A stretch of 64,000 bases of DNA from Actinomadura xylanilytica (GCF_030283145.1 NZ_JASNWE010000008.1:62001-126000), one strand, 5' to 3'; counted from the first letter of the stretch, positions 34,556-43,577 are shown. A program made the numbers and translations. Notes: a model not told the origin generated them from the letters alone.

Positions 34556-36259
34556 ATGGCTCGTAAAGTGGTTGACGGCTGGACGGTACCGGGCTTCACC
34601 CACGAAAGGGAGCTGGGAAGCGGCGGCTCCGGACGGGTGGTGCAGGCCGTCGATGATCTGACCCGCACGAAGGTCTCGATCAAGTATCTCGACCCGCGGC
34701 TGGACGGTGACGAGGCCTTCCTGTCGCGGTTCCGGGCCGCGTCGCGACGCCTGTCGCAGCTCGAAGACCCCAACGTGGTGGACTTCTACGACTTCGTGGA
34801 GACGCCCCAGCAGGGCACCGCGATCGTGATGGAGCACGTCGAGGGGGTCAGCCTGCGGCGGGTGCTGGCCGCGCAGGGCCCCACCGGCCCGCTCGCCGCG
34901 CTGTCCGCGCTCGGCGGCACCCTGCTCGGGCTCGCCGCCGCGCACGCGCATGAGGTGGTCCACGCGGCGATCCGGCCCGCCAACATCCTGGTCGACCTCG
35001 AAGGCAACGCGCGGCTGACCGACATCGCGGTGTCCCCGACGGGCACCGAGGCTTCGGCCGGGCCCGCGTACGCGGCGCCCGAGCTGTGGGACGGCGCGAC
35101 GTCGACCGTGTCGACCGACCTGTACGCGGCGACGGCGATCTTCTACGAGTGCCTGACCGGGCGCCCCCCGTTCAGCGCGCGGAACATGGCCAAGGCCCAC
35201 CGCGAGACACCGATCCCGGTGGAGGAGGTCCCCGGGCCGCTGCGCGACCTCATCGCCCGAGGGCTCGCCAAGGAGGCCGGGCGGCGGCCCGCGACGGCGG
35301 CCGACTACCTCGGCGCCCTGGAGGACGCGGCGGTCGCCGCCTACGGTCCCTCCTGGGAGGCCCAGGGCCGCGGACGGCTCACCGAGCTCGCGGCGCAGGC
35401 GGCGTCGCAGCCCGAACCGCCGCCCGCACGCGGGCGCGCCGCGGCGCGGTCCTCCGGCCGCCAGCCCACGGTCGCCGCCGCCTCACCGGCGGGCGGGCGG
35501 TCACGCGGCCGGCTGGTCGGCGCGGTCGCCGCCATCGTGGTCGTCATCGGCGGCGCGGTCGGCGCGGCGACGCTGCTCGGCGACGGCGAGGAGCAGCCCG
35601 AGCCGACGCCCGCGCAGAGCAGCAGCCCACAGCCGGCGGCCCCGGCGAACCCTGAGGCCGCTCAGCTCATCGAGCACATCAACACGGCGACCTCACGGAC
35701 ACCGAACGCCGCGTTCACCTTCAAGCGCAGCGGCTGCTGCGGCGCCCCCGCCAGCGCGCGCGGGAGCCTCGGGCTGGTCGCGAACGCCCCTGCGTCCTAC
35801 TCGATGACGGTCTCGGGCGCCGCCGAGGCGCACAGGACCGCCTTCACCGTGCTGGTGGGCGACACCGTCTACGTCCGGTCCGGGAAGACGTGGCGGCCGT
35901 CGCCGACCGCCGGGCCCGGCTATCCGGCGCTGGCGGGCCAGGTCCGGTCGGGCACCTCGATGCAGAGCGTGAGCTCACTACTCCAGGCCAGCACCACGCT
36001 GCGCAAGACGGGCGACCGCTGGCAGGGGAGCGCGCCGCTGGCCGCGCTGTCGCAGGACCCGGTCGTCGGCCCGCTGTACGGCGAGATGGCGAAGGCGACC
36101 GGAGCCCGGCAGGTCGGCTTCGCCCTCAGGGTCGACCGCGCCTCACGGCCCGTCCAGCTCTGGCTCAAGGCGCAGGGCCCGGTCAAGAACCGGGCGCAGG
36201 TGCTCCAGGCGAGCTATACGGGCTGGACCCGCAAGGCGCCCATCTCCGCGCCGCACTGA
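34556..36259 (+). CDS. Receptor-like pseudokinase with extracytoplasmic domain
   Basis: A 567-residue kinase-fold protein. Glycine loop LGSGGSGRV (20-28), lysine in VSIKYL (43), and APELW (174-178) are kept, but the catalytic loop reads HAAIRPAN (136-143) instead of HRDxKPxN and the DFG position reads DIA (156-158). Loss of the catalytic Asp and Lys predicts no phosphotransfer. A long Arg/Ala/Pro linker leads to one helix (GRLVGAVAAIVVVIGGAVGAA) near residue 325, then an outside domain of about 220 residues with two adjacent cysteines (SGCCGAP) and a fold-like pattern reminiscent of LppX/LprG lipoproteins (inference). The ATG at 34556 follows GAGGG with almost no spacing. It may act as a scaffold or ligand-gated regulator. 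Confidence 0.85.
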   Translation: MARKVVDGWTVPGFTHERELGSGGSGRVVQAVDDLTRTKVSIKYLDPRLDGDEAFLSRFRAASRRLSQLEDPNVVDFYDFVETPQQGTAIVMEHVEGVSLRRVLAAQGPTGPLAALSALGGTLLGLAAAHAHEVVHAAIRPANILVDLEGNARLTDIAVSPTGTEASAGPAYAAPELWDGATSTVSTDLYAATAIFYECLTGRPPFSARNMAKAHRETPIPVEEVPGPLRDLIARGLAKEAGRRPATAADYLGALEDAAVAAYGPSWEAQGRGRLTELAAQAASQPEPPPARGRAAARSSGRQPTVAAASPAGGRSRGRLVGAVAAIVVVIGGAVGAATLLGDGEEQPEPTPAQSSSPQPAAPANPEAAQLIEHINTATSRTPNAAFTFKRSGCCGAPASARGSLGLVANAPASYSMTVSGAAEAHRTAFTVLVGDTVYVRSGKTWRPSPTAGPGYPALAGQVRSGTSMQSVSSLLQASTTLRKTGDRWQGSAPLAALSQDPVVGPLYGEMAKATGARQVGFALRVDRASRPVQLWLKAQGPVKNRAQVLQASYTGWTRKAPISAPH

Positions 36260-36295
36260 CGTCGCCGTCCACGGCCGGAAGGCACCGCGACACGA

Positions 36296-36330
36296 CACAG
36301 GGCCCCGGGACGCGTTCCCGGGGCCCTGTG
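36296..36330. terminator. Strong bidirectional stem-loop
   Basis: CACAGGGCCCCGGGA (36296-36310) and TCCCGGGGCCCTGTG (36316-36330) pair perfectly over 15 bp around a 5-nt loop, between the convergent ends of the pseudokinase and primase-like genes. No clear T-run follows, as usual in very GC-rich actinomycetes. Confidence 0.85.
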
Positions 36331-36382
36331 ATGCTCTCAGCGGTCTCTGGGACCCACTCCGCCGCCAGGGTGCGCCGCGACC

Positions 36383-37024
36383 TCAGATCGCCTCACAGCT
36401 GTCGGACAGGACCTCCAGGAGCCGCAGCGGGTCGGGCAGCGGCCCGCCGTCCGGCGGCACGATCCAGACGACCTCACGGCCGGACGGCAGCACCGACGGC
36501 GGCGCGACCACGTAGCTGTCGCGGCAGTGCCACCGCATGCCCGGCGTCTCGGTGACGGTCTCCGGCGAGCAGTCGAGGTGGCAGGACCACCACTCGTCCT
36601 CGTCCACGGGCGCGCCGCGGGTGGCGACGAAGAAGAGGTGGCGGTCGCCGCCGACGCCGGCGACCGGCCCGACCGGCAGGTCCTCCCGCTCGATCCGCTC
36701 CAGCGCGATGGTGCCCGCCGCGGCCGGGACGTCGAAGACGTCGAAGACGTGCCCGGTGGGCAGGATGATGTTGGCGCGCGGGTCCTCGGCCCACCAGCGC
36801 TTCAGCACGGCGGTGTCGACGCTGGACTGGAGCGCCCACGTCGCCGACACCGGATGCATCGCGGGGTCGGGGCAGCCGATCCGGTCGCACGAGCACGCCC
36901 GCCCCCCGCCCGCGGGGGGATGCGCCCCGGGGTGGCAGGGCCAGCCCAGCTCCGCATAGCCGCGCGCGGCGGCGGCCATCCGGTCGCGCGCCTTTTGCCG
37001 CCTGCTCCCCGAGACCGCCAGCAT
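36383..37024 (-). CDS. Prim-pol-like protein (bifunctional primase/polymerase N-domain family)
   Basis: A 213-residue stand-alone relative of the prim-pol domain. The family order is visible: AARGYAELGWPCHPGAHP near the start, a cysteine pair region (CSCDRIGCPDP), LKRWWAEDPRANIILPTG, and VAPPSVLPSGREVVW near the end. The metal-binding Asp motif of active prim-pols is here FDVFDVPA, and no helicase part is present. Such short actinobacterial members are probably not primases; many are annotated so only by homology. The role is unknown. It is the last gene in its direction before a strong terminator. Confidence 0.75.
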   Translation of the reverse strand: MLAVSGSRRQKARDRMAAAARGYAELGWPCHPGAHPPAGGGRACSCDRIGCPDPAMHPVSATWALQSSVDTAVLKRWWAEDPRANIILPTGHVFDVFDVPAAAGTIALERIEREDLPVGPVAGVGGDRHLFFVATRGAPVDEDEWWSCHLDCSPETVTETPGMRWHCRDSYVVAPPSVLPSGREVVWIVPPDGGPLPDPLRLLEVLSDSCEAI

Positions 37025-37160
37025 GTCGTCCCCTCAATACTCCAAGGCCGAACGTGGGTTCTGGAGACGATGATGCCCGTGCGCCGGCGGACTTGGCACG
37101 CCAACCCCCGGGAACGGCCCTAAGTGACTAGGCAGGGCTGATCACCGGCAATCGCTCACA

Positions 37161-37226
37161 TCGCGGGCGCGCGCCGGGCGCGGGCGCCCACCCGCGGGGC
37201 GACGGGCGCTCGCGGGCGCGCGCCGG
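37161..37226. repeat. 17-bp direct repeat behind hemB
   Basis: TCGCGGGCGCGCGCCGG occurs at 37161-37177 and again at 37210-37226, the second copy abutting the hemB stop codon. The GCGCGC cores are self-complementary, so the segment can fold as an RNA. Apart from this, 37025-37226 holds only the upstream region of the primase-like gene. Confidence 0.6.
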
Positions 37227-38213
37227 TCAGCGGCCGAGCAGCCGGGCGACCTCGGTCGCCCAGTAGGTGAGCACGATGTCCGAGCCGGCCCGGCGGATCG
37301 ACAGCAGCGACTCCATGATCGTGCGCTCCCGGTCGACCCAGCCCCGCTGCGCCGCCGCCTCGATCATCGCGTACTCGCCGCTGACCTGGTAGGCCGCGAC
37401 CGGCACCCGCACCGCGTCGCGGACCTGCCGGACGATGTCGAGGTAGGCCCCGGCGGGCTTGACCATCACCATGTCGGCGCCCTCGTCGAGGTCGAGCAGC
37501 ACCTCGCGCAGCGACTCGTCGGCGTTGGCCGGGTCCTGCTGGTGCGAGGACCGGTCGCCGAACTGCGGCGCGCACTCGGCGGCCTCGCGGAACGGCCCGT
37601 AGTAGGCCGAGGAGTACTTGACCGAGTACGCCATGATCGCGGTCTCCCGGTGCCCGGCGCCGTCCAGCGCCGCCCGGATCGCGCCGACCTGGCCGTCCAT
37701 CATCCCGCTCGGCCCGAGCACCGCCGACCCCGCCTCGGCCTGCGCGAGGGCGATGGAGGCGTAGCGCTCCAGGGTGGCGTCGTTGTCGATCTCACCGGCC
37801 GCGGTGAGGACGCCGCAGTGCCCGTGGTCGGTGTACTCGTCCAGGCACAGGTCGGTCATGATCACGGTCGAGTCGCCCAGGTCGGCGTTCAGGTCGCGGA
37901 GCGCGCTCTGGACGATGCCGGCCGGGTCGTCGGCGGCCGAGCCGACGCCGTCCTTGACCGCGGGGATCCCGAACAGAATGATCCCGCCGACCCCGGCCTC
38001 GACCGCCTCGTGCGCGGCCTTGCGCAGGCTGTCGCGGGTGTGCTGGTGCACGCCGGGCATCGATCCGATCGGCTGCGGCTCGGCGATCCCCTCCTTGACG
38101 AACATCGGCAGCACCAGCTCGGCCGGGCTCAGCCGGGTCTCGGCGACCATCCGGCGCAGCGCGGGGGTGCGCCGCAGCCGCCGTGGCCGCGCGGCGGGGA
38201 ACTGTGCAGACAT
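37227..38213 (-). CDS. hemB: Porphobilinogen synthase (delta-aminolevulinate dehydratase)
   Basis: A 328-residue enzyme joining two 5-aminolevulinates. The Schiff-base lysine lies in MVKPAGAYLDIVR near residue 250 and the second lysine in AYSVKYSSAYYGPFREA near residue 198. The metal loop is DLCLDEYTDHGHCG, with two cysteines where zinc enzymes usually have three and magnesium enzymes have none, so the metal type is ambiguous. It ends the hem transcript and follows the hemD fusion after 109 bp. Confidence 0.96.
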   Translation of the reverse strand: MSAQFPAARPRRLRRTPALRRMVAETRLSPAELVLPMFVKEGIAEPQPIGSMPGVHQHTRDSLRKAAHEAVEAGVGGIILFGIPAVKDGVGSAADDPAGIVQSALRDLNADLGDSTVIMTDLCLDEYTDHGHCGVLTAAGEIDNDATLERYASIALAQAEAGSAVLGPSGMMDGQVGAIRAALDGAGHRETAIMAYSVKYSSAYYGPFREAAECAPQFGDRSSHQQDPANADESLREVLLDLDEGADMVMVKPAGAYLDIVRQVRDAVRVPVAAYQVSGEYAMIEAAAQRGWVDRERTIMESLLSIRRAGSDIVLTYWATEVARLLGR

Positions 38214-38322
38214 GACCCTTCTCCCTTCGCGACCGCTGCCGGGTCACGGTGGTGTCCATCTCCGACGGCGCCGCCCGCGGCGACCGCGCCGTCCCGGGGC
38301 GGTCGCGCGCGCGGCGATCGTG

Positions 38323-39924
38323 CTACTTGCGGCGGCGGGCGCCCCGGCGCATCTGGCTGGGCTTGCGCAGCGGATCGCCCGCCTCGACCTGGGCCGCGCG
38401 GCGGTTCGCACCGTACTCCGCGAGCGCCTCGGCGAGGGCGGAGACCGACGGCTTGTCGGCCATGACGTCCACCCGCAGGCCGTACTCCTCGGCGGTGCGG
38501 GCGGTCTGCGGGCCGATCACTGCGATGACCGTGACGTTGTGCGGCTTGCCCGCGATGCCGATCAGGTTCTTCACCGTGGACGAGGAGGTGAACAGCACGG
38601 CGTCGAAGCCGCCGCCCTTGATCGCCTCGCGGATCGGCGCGGGCGGCGGCGCGGCGCGCACGGTCCGGTAGGCGGTGACGTCCTCGCACTCCCAGCCGAG
38701 GTCGGTCAGCCCGGCGATCAGCGTGTCGGTGGCGATGTCGGCGCGCGGCAGCAGCACCCGGTTGATCGGGTCGAGGTCCTCGTCGTAGGGCGGCCAGATC
38801 TCGACCAGCCCCTCGCTGGACTGCTGCCCGGACGGCTCCAGGTCGGGCTGCACGCCGAACGCCACGAGCGCGGCGGCGGTCTGCTCGCCGACGGCGGCGA
38901 CCTTGAGCCCGGCGAACGCGCGGGCGTCGAGGCCGTAGTCGGCGAACTTCTCGCGGATCGCCCGGACGGCGTTGGTGGAGGTGAACACCACCCACTCGTA
39001 CCGCCCGGTGACCAGGCCCTTGACGGCGCGGTCCATCTGCTGCGGGGTGCGCGGCGGCTCGACCGAGATGGTCGGCACCTCGTCGGGCACCGCGCCGTAG
39101 CCGCGCAGCTGGTCCGACAGCGAGGCGGCCTGCTCCTTGGTGCGCGGCACCAGCACTCGCCAGCCGAACAGCGCCTTGGTCTCGAACCACGACAGCTTGT
39201 CGCGCCAGTTCACCACGTCCCCGACGATGATCATCGCCGGGGCCTCCATGCCCTTGGTGTCGGCGGCCAGCCGGTGCAGGGTGGACACCACGGTCTCCTG
39301 CTCGGTGGTGGTGCCGAGGCTGGTCATCGCGGCGGGCGTGGTGTCGGCGCGGCCGACGGCCATCAGCCCCTTGGCCACCTCGGCGACCGTGCCCTCGGCG
39401 CCGAGGATCACCAGCGTCGCCCCGGGGGCGGAGAACCGCTCCCAGTCGACGCCGCCCTCGGCGGCGTCGACGATCCGGACCTCGCGGTGCTTGGCGTCGG
39501 TCAGCGGGATGCCGGCGTAGCCGGGCACGCCGGTGACGGCCGACACGCCCGGGACGACCTCGAACGGCACACCGGCCTTGGCCAGCACGGCGCCCTCGGC
39601 GGCCAGGCCGCAGGCGAGGCCGGGGTCGCCCTGGAACAGCCGGACCACCCGGCGGCCCGCCTTGGCGGCCCGCGCGGCCAGCTTGGCCGGGTCGGCGCCG
39701 GCCGAGTCGATGATCTCGACGCCGGCGCGGCAGTGGGACAGGAACTCGTCGTGGCAGCGGGCGCGGTCGACCACGACCACGTCGGCGCGCTCCAGTTCGG
39801 CGGCGGCGCGCAGGGTCAGCAGGCCCGGGTCGCCCGGGCCCATGCCGACGAGGACGACCGTACCGAGACCGGCCGCCTGGCGGACGGTCGTCGAGCCGGC
39901 GGGACTCTGGCTAGCGGGGCTCAA
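38323..39924 (-). CDS. hemD: Bifunctional uroporphyrinogen-III C-methyltransferase-like / uroporphyrinogen-III synthase
   Basis: A 533-residue fusion typical of actinobacterial heme clusters. Residues 20-260 are a tetrapyrrole methylase domain (VVLVGMGPGDPGLLTLRAA, later FEVVPGVSAVTGVPGYAGIP); residues 270-510 are a HemD domain (WRVLVPRTKEQAASLSDQL, FTSTNAVRAI, FTSSSTVKNL). In the methylase half the usual GGDPfxfGRggEE loop reads QGDPGLACGLAAEG, so its activity is uncertain. I used the TTG at 39924, which overlaps the hemC stop (TTGA) and follows GGGGGAG; the upstream extension is hemC out of frame. Confidence 0.88.
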   Translation of the reverse strand: MSPASQSPAGSTTVRQAAGLGTVVLVGMGPGDPGLLTLRAAAELERADVVVVDRARCHDEFLSHCRAGVEIIDSAGADPAKLAARAAKAGRRVVRLFQGDPGLACGLAAEGAVLAKAGVPFEVVPGVSAVTGVPGYAGIPLTDAKHREVRIVDAAEGGVDWERFSAPGATLVILGAEGTVAEVAKGLMAVGRADTTPAAMTSLGTTTEQETVVSTLHRLAADTKGMEAPAMIIVGDVVNWRDKLSWFETKALFGWRVLVPRTKEQAASLSDQLRGYGAVPDEVPTISVEPPRTPQQMDRAVKGLVTGRYEWVVFTSTNAVRAIREKFADYGLDARAFAGLKVAAVGEQTAAALVAFGVQPDLEPSGQQSSEGLVEIWPPYDEDLDPINRVLLPRADIATDTLIAGLTDLGWECEDVTAYRTVRAAPPPAPIREAIKGGGFDAVLFTSSSTVKNLIGIAGKPHNVTVIAVIGPQTARTAEEYGLRVDVMADKPSVSALAEALAEYGANRRAAQVEAGDPLRKPSQMRRGARRRK

Positions 39925-40841
39925 TCTCGCTCCCCCATCAACTGGTCGGCCCCCTGGCCGAGCAGCCGGTGCGCGAGATCGCGCCCGAACTCCTCGGCCT
40001 GATCCGGGTGGCCGCTTGCGGACAGCCTGATCTGCCTGCTCCCGTCGGTCGCTGCGACGGAAGCGGTTAGATGCAGCTTTTGTTCTACTTCGGCAGCGTA
40101 TGTTCCCACGGGCGCCGAACATCCCGCTTCGAGGACGGCCAGCACCGTGCGCTCGGCTGTGACGGCCGCCCGCGTCGCCGGATCGTCTACCGTTCCGAGC
40201 AGCGCGCGGAGGTCGGCCCGGTCGGCCCGGCACTCCAGCGCGAGCGCGCCCTGGCCGGGCGCGGGCAGCATCTGGTCGGGGTCGAAGACCTCGGCGACCG
40301 CCTCCAGCCGGCCGATCCGGCGCAGCCCCGCGTACGCCAGCACGACCGCGTCCAGCTCACCATCGGTGACCTTGCGCAGCCGGGTCTCGGCGTTGCCGCG
40401 GATCGGCACCACCTCCAGATCGGGCCGCAGCGCGCGCAACTGCGCCTCACGGCGCGGCGAGCCGGTACCGATCCGCGCGCCGGACGGCAGGTCGGCCAGC
40501 TTGGACGGGCCGCACAGCGCGTCGCGCGGGTCGTCGCGGCGCGGCGTCGCCGCGAGCACGATCCCGTCGGCCGGTCCGGTCGGCAGGTCCTTCAGCGAGT
40601 GCACCGCGAAATCCACCTCGCCGGATAGCAGCTTCTCCCGGAGCCCGTTGACGAAGACGCCGGTGCCGCCGATCTGCGCGAGCAAAGCCTTGGAGACATC
40701 ACCCTCGGTCGTTACCCCGACCAGCTCCACGGCATGCCCGGTGCGCTGTGACAATGCGTCGGCGACAAGCTGGGACTGGGTGGTGGCCATCAGGCTCTTG
40801 CGGGTGCCGAGCCGCAACGGGCCCTTGCCTGAAATGGTCAT
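39921..40841 (-). CDS. hemC: Hydroxymethylbilane synthase
   Basis: A 306-residue enzyme that polymerises four porphobilinogens. LRLGTRKSLMATTQSQ opens the protein, HSLKDLPTG near residue 85 and GTGSPRREAQL near residue 125 line the active site, and LEAGCSAPVG near residue 240 holds the dipyrromethane-binding cysteine. The ATG at 40841 begins the conserved part and lies 49 nt after hemA. Confidence 0.95.
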   Translation of the reverse strand: MTISGKGPLRLGTRKSLMATTQSQLVADALSQRTGHAVELVGVTTEGDVSKALLAQIGGTGVFVNGLREKLLSGEVDFAVHSLKDLPTGPADGIVLAATPRRDDPRDALCGPSKLADLPSGARIGTGSPRREAQLRALRPDLEVVPIRGNAETRLRKVTDGELDAVVLAYAGLRRIGRLEAVAEVFDPDQMLPAPGQGALALECRADRADLRALLGTVDDPATRAAVTAERTVLAVLEAGCSAPVGTYAAEVEQKLHLTASVAATDGSRQIRLSASGHPDQAEEFGRDLAHRLLGQGADQLMGERD

Positions 40842-40890
40842 AGCCTCGCTCCGCTCGCCTGTGCTCGGACGGTGTCCCGCCCGCTCTCGT

Positions 40891-42420
40891 TCACGTCTGC
40901 TCTCCCACGCCCTCGCCGGCCCGCCCCGCGCCCGGCACCGCGACACCGGCACCCGGCGCCACGTCCCTGGCGCTCACCGCCCGGACGCTCGCGGCCTGGG
41001 CGTTGACCGTCTCGGCGTCGACGCCCCCGGGGCCCGGCCCTGAGGACGGGCTCACGCAGTCGGCGTCGGCGCACCCGGCGCCCGCCTGGACGGACGGCGC
41101 CCCGTCCCCCGCGTCGGCGAGGTCGGCCCGCGCCACCACCTCCGGGGCCTTCGGGTCGAGGTCGAAGAGCTCGCGCAGCGCGTCGGCGTAGGTGTCGCCG
41201 CCCGGCGCGGCGGCCAGCTCCTTGACCCGCACGGTCGGCGCGTGCAGCAGCTTGTCGACCACGCGCCGCACGGTCTGGGTGATCTCCTTGCGGGCCCGGT
41301 CGTCGAGCTCGGGCAGCCGCCCGGCGAGGCGGGCCAGCTCGGCGTCGACGACGCCCGCGGCCTTGCTGCGCAGCGCGACCACGGTGGGCGCGACGGCGGC
41401 GGCGCGGGCGGCGCCGAGGAACGCGGCGACCTCGTCGCAGACGATGCGCCGCACGGCCTCCTCGGCCTCGGGCCCGATCGCCTTGGCCGCCTCCTGGGCG
41501 GTGCGCAGGTCGTCCAGCCCCGCGAGCGCGACGCCGGGCAGGCCGCGGACGGCCCGGTCGACGTCGTGCGGCAGGGCCAGGTCGAGGAAGAACCGGGACC
41601 GGCCGTCGGCGCCCACGCCGTGCTCGGCGAGGCGCGCGGCCGTGAGCACCAGCCCGGCGGCGCCGGTGCACGACACCACCAGGTCGGCGCCCGCCAGCGC
41701 GGCGCCGAGATCGTCCAGCCCGATCGCGCGCGCGGGCACGTCGAGCGACTCGGCCAGCCGCGCCGCGCGGTCGAAGGTGCGGTTGGCCACCACGACCTCG
41801 CGGGCGCCGGCCCGGCTCAGCGTGGCGGCGGCCAGCGAGCTCATCGAGCCCGCGCCCACCACCAGCGCGCGCACCCCGTCCAGCGGGCCGAGGTGCCCGG
41901 ACGCGACCTGGAGGCCGACGCTGACCAGGGACGCCCCGGCCTTGTCGATGCCGGTCTCGTGGTGGGCCCGCTTGCCGACCCGCAGCGCCTGCTGGAGGAC
42001 GTCGTGCAGCTCGCGGCCGAGGGTGTCCTCGTCCTGGGCGAGCCGGAACGCCTGCCGGATCTGCCCGAGGATCTGGCCCTCGCCGACGACCATGGACTCC
42101 AGGCCGCAGGCCACCGAGAACGCGTGCTGGATCGCGCGTTCCTCATAGTGGACGTACAGATGCCGGGACAGGTCGTCGAGCGGGACGCCCGAGTGCAGCG
42201 CCAGCAGCTCGGAGATCAGCGACACCCCGCCATGGAACCGGTCGACCACGGCGTAGACCTCGACCCGGTTGCAGGTCGAGACGATCGCGGTCTCGGCGAC
42301 GTTCTCGGAGTCGTGCACGGCGTGCAGCAGCTTGCCGAGGTCGTCCCCGGCCACCGCCGCCCGCTCGAGCAGGGCCACCGGCGCGCTCCGATGGCTGAGG
42401 CCCACCACCAGGACGCTCAT
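40891..42420 (-). CDS. hemA: Glutamyl-tRNA reductase
   Basis: A 509-residue NADPH enzyme that commits glutamyl-tRNA to tetrapyrrole synthesis. The catalytic cysteine is C50 in VSTCNRVEVYA, GEGQILGQIRQAFRLA near residue 113 is the family motif, and ALVVGAGSMSSLAA near residue 185 is the NADPH site. After the dimerisation domain (ending near residue 430) there is an 80-residue Ala/Gly/Pro-rich tail absent from many homologues. It follows rex after 97 bp and is probably in the same Rex-controlled transcript. Confidence 0.95.
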   Translation of the reverse strand: MSVLVVGLSHRSAPVALLERAAVAGDDLGKLLHAVHDSENVAETAIVSTCNRVEVYAVVDRFHGGVSLISELLALHSGVPLDDLSRHLYVHYEERAIQHAFSVACGLESMVVGEGQILGQIRQAFRLAQDEDTLGRELHDVLQQALRVGKRAHHETGIDKAGASLVSVGLQVASGHLGPLDGVRALVVGAGSMSSLAAATLSRAGAREVVVANRTFDRAARLAESLDVPARAIGLDDLGAALAGADLVVSCTGAAGLVLTAARLAEHGVGADGRSRFFLDLALPHDVDRAVRGLPGVALAGLDDLRTAQEAAKAIGPEAEEAVRRIVCDEVAAFLGAARAAAVAPTVVALRSKAAGVVDAELARLAGRLPELDDRARKEITQTVRRVVDKLLHAPTVRVKELAAAPGGDTYADALRELFDLDPKAPEVVARADLADAGDGAPSVQAGAGCADADCVSPSSGPGPGGVDAETVNAQAASVRAVSARDVAPGAGVAVPGAGRAGEGVGEQT

Positions 42421-42517
42421 CGCACGCGCCCCCTCGGCCCACCACGATCCGGCCCACCGCGCTTGATCACACCGTGCTCGATCACACCGCGCTCGATCCC
42501 ACCGGTCTCACCGCGAC

Positions 42518-43261
42518 TCATGCCTCTGCTACCGCCTCTACGTACTGCGTGGGACCAGGGGGCGTGCCGCCGCTGGTCAACGGCTCGTAGTCGCCGGGCC
42601 CCCCGGCCTTGCGCTGCTCGTGGAACGCCAGGATCTGCAGCTCGATGGACAGGTCGACCTTACGCACGTCGACCCCCTCCGGCACCGAGAGCACCACGGG
42701 CGCGAAGTTGAGGACGCTCGTCACGCCGGCCGCCACCACCCGGTCGCAGACCCCCTGGGCCGCGCCCGCGGGGGTGGCGATCACCGCGATGGACACGCCG
42801 CCCTCGGCGATGACGTCCTCCAGCCGGTCGATGGTGACCACGGTCATCCCGGAGATCTCCTGGCCGACGATGCCCTCATCGGCGTCGAGCAGGCCGGCCA
42901 CCCGGAAGCCGCGCGAGGCGAAACCGCCGTACCCGGCCAGCGCCCGGCCCAGGTTACCCACCCCGATGATGGCCACCGCCCAGTCCTGGGTCAGGCCGAG
43001 CTCGCGGGAGATCTGGTAGACGAGGTATTCGACCTCGTAGCCGACCCCGCGGGTGCCGTACGAGCCGAGGTGCGAGAGGTCCTTGCGGAGCTTGGCGGAG
43101 TTGACGCCGGCGGCGGCGGCCAGTTCCTCCGACGACACGGTGGCGACGCCCCGCTCCTGGAGGCTGGACAGCGCCCGCAGGTAGACCGGGAGCCGCGCCA
43201 CGGTGGCTTCGGGAATGCCGCGGTCCGCACGGTCACGGGGGCGGGTCTGTCGTGAGGTCAC
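42518..43261 (-). CDS. rex: Redox-sensing transcriptional repressor Rex
   Basis: A 247-residue NADH/NAD+ sensor. The winged helix holds VSSEELAAAAGVNSAKLRKDLSHLGSYGTRGVGY (residues about 45-78), nearly identical to Streptomyces Rex, and the Rossmann domain starts AIIGVGNLGRALAGYGGF. High NADH releases Rex from DNA, turning on respiratory genes. I chose GTG at 43261 (VTSRQTRPRDRADRGIPEA), matching the family length; a GTG 51 nt upstream is possible. Gene order rex-hemA-hemC-hemD-hemB is the conserved actinobacterial arrangement. Confidence 0.95.
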   Translation of the reverse strand: MTSRQTRPRDRADRGIPEATVARLPVYLRALSSLQERGVATVSSEELAAAAGVNSAKLRKDLSHLGSYGTRGVGYEVEYLVYQISRELGLTQDWAVAIIGVGNLGRALAGYGGFASRGFRVAGLLDADEGIVGQEISGMTVVTIDRLEDVIAEGGVSIAVIATPAGAAQGVCDRVVAAGVTSVLNFAPVVLSVPEGVDVRKVDLSIELQILAFHEQRKAGGPGDYEPLTSGGTPPGPTQYVEAVAEA

Positions 43262-43382
43262 GGCCTGCTCTTCGGGGCTCGACGCTGAGGGCGGGGCCCG
43301 AGAACCCCTCACCCCGGCGGGCCGCCGCCGGGCTTCGCAGCCGCGGCCCGACCGCCCCAGGGCTGTTCCCCAGGTTAAGCCT

Positions 43383-43400
43383 TTGTGAATACGCGCACAA
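43383..43400. promoter_or_regulatory. Probable Rex operator upstream of rex
   Basis: TTGTGAATACGCGCACAA has a perfect left half (TTGTGAA) and five of seven matches in the right half (CGCACAA for TTCACAA) of the Rex consensus. It lies 122 nt before the chosen rex start. Streptomyces rex-hem operons are autoregulated through such a site. Confidence 0.75.
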
Positions 43401-43515
43401 AGTCACCCCCCGGTTACCGCATCCGCGAAGAGGTCCGGCGAACCGCCGTAAGCCCTGACCAGGGTGGTTCCCGCCGGTCCGGGTGGTGGACGGCGGCGCG
43501 GCCCGGGGTGTGACC

Positions 43516-43557
43516 GACCAGACATCCCGCGATTCCCGATTTCCGGGATTTCTGGTC
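43516..43557. terminator. Stem-loop behind the glutaredoxin gene
   Basis: GACCAGACATCCCG (43516-43529) pairs with CGGGATTTCTGGTC (43544-43557) with one mismatch around a 14-nt loop. It lies after the stop of the minus-strand glutaredoxin gene and before the rex promoter region, so it probably separates the two transcripts. Confidence 0.65.
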
Positions 43558-43577
43558 ATCCAGCGATTAGCGGCGGC

